Notes under the pieces: generated by a model
The model's input: only the letters and a program-made list of their open reading frames with translations
Databases searched by the model: none
What the model was told of the DNA's origin: nothing
Shown: positions 7,128 through 10,552 of the stretch, one piece after another
Layout: the number at the start of each line of letters is the position of its first letter
How positions within the stretch are numbered: position 1 is the stretch's first letter
Program-made: the position numbers and the translations under genes
Origin: QHWT01 sp046726015
Lineage (GTDB): Bacteria > Acidobacteriota > Vicinamibacteria > Vicinamibacterales > 2-12-FULL-66-21
Length of the DNA: 10,552 nucleotides
Direction: 5' to 3'
Assembly: GCA_046726015.1 (NCBI GenBank)
Contig: JBKOZS010000329.1
Span: 1-10,552 of the forward strand

Positions 7128-9277
7128 CGCGACGCTCTCTCCACGTCGACGACTCCGTCCACGCTCCTCAACGACTTGATCACTTTCTGCAGGTGTTTCA
7201 CGTCGCTGATCTCCACAGTCATATCAATGCGTCCGGTCTGATCATCATCCGAATGCGCCTCGACGTTGCGGATGTTCGTATTGATACCCGCGATCTTGGA
7301 CGTGACGTCTGCGAGGATTCCCTTGCGATCTTCGACCTGGAGACTGAGGCGAACTGTGTAGGGTGAGGTGTCGGCCCCCTTGTCCCACTCGACGTCGATG
7401 CGGCGCTCGGGATCGTAGAGCAGATTGACGACGTTCGGGCAGAGCGCGGAGTGGACCGAGACGCCTTTGCCGCGCGTGATGTAGCCGACGATCTTCTCGC
7501 CGCGAATCGGATTGCAGCAGCGCGCGCGGAACACCATCAGGTCGTCGAAGCCGCGGACCTTGATCTTTTCGTCCGCCGGCCCGAGGACGCGCCGCACCAC
7601 CGACGCAATGCCGCTCTCCGGCGTTTCCTTCAGCTGTTCCTGCGGAACGAGCTTGGCCAGCACCGTGCGTGCCGCGACCTTGCCGTAACCGATCGCCGCA
7701 AACAGTTCCTCTGCCTTGCCGTGGCCGTATTCAGTGAGCGTCGCCGCGAACGCCGGACCGTCGGTCAGCCCTTTCATGTTCAGGCCGTAGCGGCGGGCTT
7801 CTTTTTCGAAAAGCTTCTTTCCGAGCTCGAGGCTGCGCTGTTTCTCCTCGGCCTGGATGTAGTGCTTGATCTTGTTGCGCGTGCGCGACGTGACGACGAA
7901 GTTCAACCAGTCGCGGCTCGGCTGATGGCCGGGCGCGGTGACGATCTCGACGATGTCGCCATTGCGCAGCCGCGTACGAAGCGGGACCATCTTGCCGTTG
8001 ACACGTGCGCCAACGCACTGGTGTCCGACGTCGGTGTGGATCGAGTACGCGAAGTCGACGGGAGTTGCGTCCCGTGGCAGCGCCTTCACTTCCCCCTTGG
8101 GGGTGAAGATGTACACCTCCTCGGGATACAGCTCGATTTTCAGGTTCTGCAGGAACTCCTGTGGGTCGCGGACCTCCTGCTGGAACTCGAGGAGCTGCCG
8201 CAGCCAGATGAAGTACTGCTCGTCGCGGTCCGCGCCAACGCGCCCCTCTTTGTACTTCCAGTGCGCCGCGATCCCTTCTTCCGCGATGCGGTGCATCTCC
8301 GCGGTCCGGATCTGCACCTCGAACGGGAATCCGCGCTCGCTGATGACGGACGTGTGCAGCGATTGGTAGCCGTTGGGGCGCGGCATCGCGATGAAGTCCT
8401 TGATGCGCCCCGGCACCGGCGACCACGTCTGGTGGATGATCCCGAGCGCCGCGTAGCAGTCCTTCACCGACTGCGTGACGATGCGAAGCGCCATGAAGTC
8501 GTAGACCTGGTCCAGGTCGACCTTCTGCTTCTTCAGCTTCTGATGGATGCTGAACAGGCGCTTGATGCGGCCGTCGATGTGGATCACCGGCACCTGCGCC
8601 TCCGTCAGCTTCGCAGAGATCGTCTTGGTCAGGTCTTCGATCAGGCCTTCCGTCGCGCGCCGCCGCGCCTCGACGCGCTGTCTCAGCGATTCGTACGCCT
8701 TGGTCTCGAGATACTTGAACGCGAGCTCCTCGAGCTCGTTCTTCAGCTTGCTCATCCCGAGCCGGTTCGCAATCGGCGCGTAGATGTCGCGCGTCTCCTG
8801 CGCAATCGCGAGGCGCCGTTCCTCGGCGAGGTGATGGAGCGTCCGCATGTTGTGAAGACGATCGGCCAGCTTCACGAGGATCACGCGGATGTCGTCGACC
8901 ATCGCGAGCAGCATCTTGCGGAAGTTCTCCGCCTGCCGCTCCTCGCTCGAGGAGAACTGGATGGCGCCGAGTTTCGTAACCCCCTCGACGACATGCGCGA
9001 TGTCGGCGCCGAACAGCTCCTGGATCCGTTCGATGGAGGTCTGCGTGTCCTCGACGATGTCGTGCAGGAGGCCGGAGGCAATCGCGACGACGTCCAGCTT
9101 CATGTCGGCGAGCAGGTCGGCCACCTCGAGTGGATGGACGAGATACGGCTCTCCCGAGTGACGCACCTGTCCCTTGTGCTCGAAGGCGGAGAAGACGTAC
9201 GCCCGCCTGAGCAACTCGATATCGGCGTCGGGATTCGTAGCACGGACCTTTTCAACGAGGTCCTCGAACCGGATCAT
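7124..9277 (-). CDS. rel: Bifunctional (p)ppGpp synthetase/hydrolase (RelA/SpoT homologue)
   Basis: A 717-aa long Rel protein that makes (p)ppGpp from ATP and GDP/GTP on starved ribosomes and also degrades it. The hydrolase (HD) domain has HKGQVRHSGEPYLVHP (34-49), HDIVEDT (72-78) and LADRLHNMRT (137-146), all metal-site residues present. The synthetase domain has YDFMALRI (259-266), RIKDFIAMPRPNGYQSLH (291-308) and FEVQIRT (319-325). RIKD at 291-294 is the RxKD signature of bifunctional enzymes, in place of the ExDD of monofunctional RelA. A TGS domain (about 386-447), a helical region, the conserved cysteine domain (C587, C588, C613) and a C-terminal ACT domain (about 640-715) follow. All look intact. 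No strong Shine-Dalgarno sequence precedes ATG 9277. The gene is divergent from the TPR gene and shares its promoter region. Confidence 0.98.
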   Translation of the reverse strand: MIRFEDLVEKVRATNPDADIELLRRAYVFSAFEHKGQVRHSGEPYLVHPLEVADLLADMKLDVVAIASGLLHDIVEDTQTSIERIQELFGADIAHVVEGVTKLGAIQFSSSEERQAENFRKMLLAMVDDIRVILVKLADRLHNMRTLHHLAEERRLAIAQETRDIYAPIANRLGMSKLKNELEELAFKYLETKAYESLRQRVEARRRATEGLIEDLTKTISAKLTEAQVPVIHIDGRIKRLFSIHQKLKKQKVDLDQVYDFMALRIVTQSVKDCYAALGIIHQTWSPVPGRIKDFIAMPRPNGYQSLHTSVISERGFPFEVQIRTAEMHRIAEEGIAAHWKYKEGRVGADRDEQYFIWLRQLLEFQQEVRDPQEFLQNLKIELYPEEVYIFTPKGEVKALPRDATPVDFAYSIHTDVGHQCVGARVNGKMVPLRTRLRNGDIVEIVTAPGHQPSRDWLNFVVTSRTRNKIKHYIQAEEKQRSLELGKKLFEKEARRYGLNMKGLTDGPAFAATLTEYGHGKAEELFAAIGYGKVAARTVLAKLVPQEQLKETPESGIASVVRRVLGPADEKIKVRGFDDLMVFRARCCNPIRGEKIVGYITRGKGVSVHSALCPNVVNLLYDPERRIDVEWDKGADTSPYTVRLSLQVEDRKGILADVTSKIAGINTNIRNVEAHSDDDQTGRIDMTVEISDVKHLQKVIKSLRSVDGVVDVERASR

Positions 9278-9342
9278 GATTTGTGGTGTCTAACCTTCGA
9301 GAAAACCGGGGGGACCAGGTGGCAAAGCCCTGCCGGGCGCGG

Positions 9343-9371
9343 TTGACGGCGGTTTTGGCCGCCAATATACT
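9343..9371 (+). promoter_or_regulatory. Sigma-70 promoter of the TPR gene
   Basis: TTGACG (9343-9348), a 17-bp spacer, then TATACT (9366-9371): five of six matches in both hexamers. The start point would be near 9378, giving a leader of about 35 nt. The spacer contains an inverted repeat, GGCGG (9348-9352) and CCGCC (9359-9363), which could be a regulator site or chance. Confidence 0.75.
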
Positions 9372-9392
9372 GACCCCTTGATCTATTGTAAA
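9364..9392 (-). promoter_or_regulatory. Sigma-70 promoter of rel, overlapping the TPR promoter
   Basis: On the minus strand TTTACA (9392-9387), a 17-bp spacer, then TATATT (9369-9364): five of six matches in both hexamers. Its -10 shares bases 9366-9369 with the plus-strand -10. Transcription would start near 9357, leaving a leader of about 80 nt before rel. Confidence 0.65.
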
Positions 9393-9412
9393 CGGCGCGA
9401 GAAGGGGAGAGC

Positions 9413-10381
9413 ATGACGATCCGAAACCGCGCGGCTTCGGCTGCATCGATGGCCCTGGTTGTCGGCTTGAGTATGACGGGCGCTGGCTGCGGCAAGTATT
9501 CCGTCAGCAACTTGAAGGCGGTCAAAAACTTCAAGGACGCCAACCAGCTGTACCAGACCAAGGACTACAAGCGCGCGGCAGAGCATTATGAAGCGGTCGT
9601 CGCCAACGAGAGCGCGTTGCAGACGACCCCCACGCTCAACACAGCGTACTTCTTCCTGGCCAACAGCTACGACAACCTGTACAAGCCGGGCAAGGAAGGG
9701 GATCCGACGAACGACGCCTTCCTGCAGAAGGCGATCGAGAACTACGCGAAGTCCGCCGAAAAGAACCAGGATCCCAAGTGGAAGAAGTCGTCGCTCGAGT
9801 ATCTCGCCGCGGCCTATACCGACAAGATGCAGGACCCGTCCAAGGCGGAGCCGGTCTATCAACAGATCATCCAGATGGAGCCGGGCGAACCGGCCAACTA
9901 CATGGCGCTGGCCAAGCTGTACGAGGACGCCGGCCGCTACGAGGAGGCGGAGGCGCAGTACCAGAAGGCACGCGAGGTGAAGCCGAACGACCCGGGCGTC
10001 TACGTCGCGCTGGCCGCGTTCTACAACCGCCAGGGTGAGTTCGAGAAGACGATTGATGCGCTGCAGAAGGCCGCAGACATGAATCCGAACAACCCCGAGG
10101 GCTATCACCTCATCGCCACGTACTACTGGGACAAGGCCAACAAGGACTTCCGCCTGAGCGATGCGCAGAAGCGCGATTACATCCTCAAGGGCCTCTCGAT
10201 GGAGGACAAGGCGCTCTCGCTGAACCCGAACTACATGGAAGCGATGACCTACAAGAACATCCTGCTTCGCCTCCAGGCGCGCGTCGAAAAGGATCCGAAG
10301 AAGCAGAAGGAGCTCATCCAGGAAGCCGACGTGCTCCGCAACAAGGTCCTGGAGATGCAGAAGACGGCGAAGAAGAGTTAA
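9413..10381 (+). CDS. TPR-repeat protein, probable lipoprotein
   Basis: A 322-aa exported protein. Residues 1-25 form a signal peptide (RNR, then a hydrophobic stretch MALVVGLSM) ending in GAGC, with C26 as the likely lipidated cysteine. The -3 residue is glycine instead of the usual leucine, so the lipobox is atypical. After it come tetratricopeptide-like helical pairs, clearest at about 125-158, 160-193 (AGRYEEAEAQYQKAREVKP) and 194-227 (QGEFEKTIDALQKAADMNP), with less regular ones before and after. TPRs mediate protein contacts, often in envelope assembly or trafficking; the partner is unknown. The protein is rich in Lys, Tyr and Asn compared with its neighbours. AAGGGG lies five bases before ATG 9413. 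Strong promoter, good ribosome binding site and its own terminator suggest an abundant monocistronic product. Confidence 0.9.
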   Translation: MTIRNRAASAASMALVVGLSMTGAGCGKYSVSNLKAVKNFKDANQLYQTKDYKRAAEHYEAVVANESALQTTPTLNTAYFFLANSYDNLYKPGKEGDPTNDAFLQKAIENYAKSAEKNQDPKWKKSSLEYLAAAYTDKMQDPSKAEPVYQQIIQMEPGEPANYMALAKLYEDAGRYEEAEAQYQKAREVKPNDPGVYVALAAFYNRQGEFEKTIDALQKAADMNPNNPEGYHLIATYYWDKANKDFRLSDAQKRDYILKGLSMEDKALSLNPNYMEAMTYKNILLRLQARVEKDPKKQKELIQEADVLRNKVLEMQKTAKKS

Positions 10382-10401
10382 CTGGGTTCGCGTCAGGAGC
10401 T

Positions 10402-10436
10402 AAGGGCCGCTCTCACACGGGAGCGGCCCTTTTTTT
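10402..10436 (+). terminator. Rho-independent terminator of the TPR gene
   Basis: GGGCCGCTC (10404-10412) pairs perfectly with GAGCGGCCC (10421-10429), extended by two A-T pairs, with an 8-nt loop and seven T residues (10430-10436). It starts 21 nt after the stop codon and is the clearest terminator in the window. Confidence 0.95.
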
Positions 10437-10450
10437 GTACTGACGCTGTC

Positions 10451-10552
10451 GGTGCTCGGTGCAAGGTGCGAGGTGCTGCGTGCTCGGTGCCCGTGGTGCT
10501 CGGTGCCCGTGGTGCTCGGTGTCCGTGGTGCTCGGTGTCCGTGGTGCTCGGT
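10451..10552. repeat. Tandem repeat array, heptamer GGTGCNN growing into a 16-mer
   Basis: Six consecutive 7-nt units of GGTGCNN type (10451-10492: GGTGCTC, GGTGCAA, GGTGCGA, GGTGCTG, CGTGCTC, GGTGCCC) lead into four full copies of the 16-mer GTGCTCGGTGCCCGTG (10480-10543) and a partial fifth (10544-10552). The 16-mer is two heptamers plus GT. The first two copies have CCC and the next two TCC at the same place. The array starts 15 bases after the terminator and continues beyond the window. Confidence 0.9.

Noticed and set aside
7451..9346. A 631-codon open frame on the plus strand opposite rel
   Set aside because: It is a shadow of the GC-rich rel gene: the protein is a low-information run of Arg, Asp, Leu and Val with no domain, and rel itself has every expected motif.

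Overview
The window is a GC-rich bacterial chromosome segment, tightly packed with housekeeping genes. The gene set is a bifunctional Rel, a DksA-type zinc protein, Lon, a zinc-type L28, RidA, a class IV-like deacetylase and two lineage-type unknowns. Together with the intergenic heptanucleotide repeats, it suggests a soil-type Acidobacteriota, perhaps the Vicinamibacteria side. That assignment is recall and inference, since there is no rRNA or other marker here. I see no phage, transposase, CRISPR, tRNA or rRNA.

Layout. (1) Bases 1-1418: a Nudix hydrolase of the ADP-ribose pyrophosphatase type (+) and a histone-deacetylase-like enzyme (-) converge and overlap by 8 nt. (2) 1435-1564: two facing arrays of 7-nt repeats. 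(3) 1565-4646: lon and, upstream of it on the same minus strand, a dksA-like gene. The 160-bp gap between them is full of inverted repeats. (4) 4829-5489: a terminator and an unrecognised 197-aa helical protein (-). (5) 5718-6389: a divergent protein with an eight-cysteine N-terminal zinc module (+). (6) 6459-7127: rpmB (L28) with its promoter and leader, then ridA (+). (7) 7124-9277: a full-length RelA/SpoT homologue (-), whose stop codon overlaps that of ridA. (8) 9343-10436: a monocistronic TPR protein, probably a lipoprotein (+), with a near-ideal promoter, a good ribosome binding site and a textbook terminator. (9) 10451-10552: another 7/16-nt repeat array running off the edge.

Working together. 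Rel makes and destroys (p)ppGpp, DksA-type proteins help RNA polymerase respond to it, and Lon removes damaged or regulatory proteins under stress. L28 is a ribosomal gene of the class usually controlled by this response. The window is therefore rich in growth-rate and stress control genes, although they lie in separate transcription units.

There is no clearly new multi-gene system. The best leads are: the rel and TPR-gene promoters, which use the same four bases of their -10 elements on opposite strands; the phased heptamer arrays in several intergenic gaps; the palindrome cluster between dksA and lon; and the two uncharacterised proteins encoded divergently at 4896-6389.
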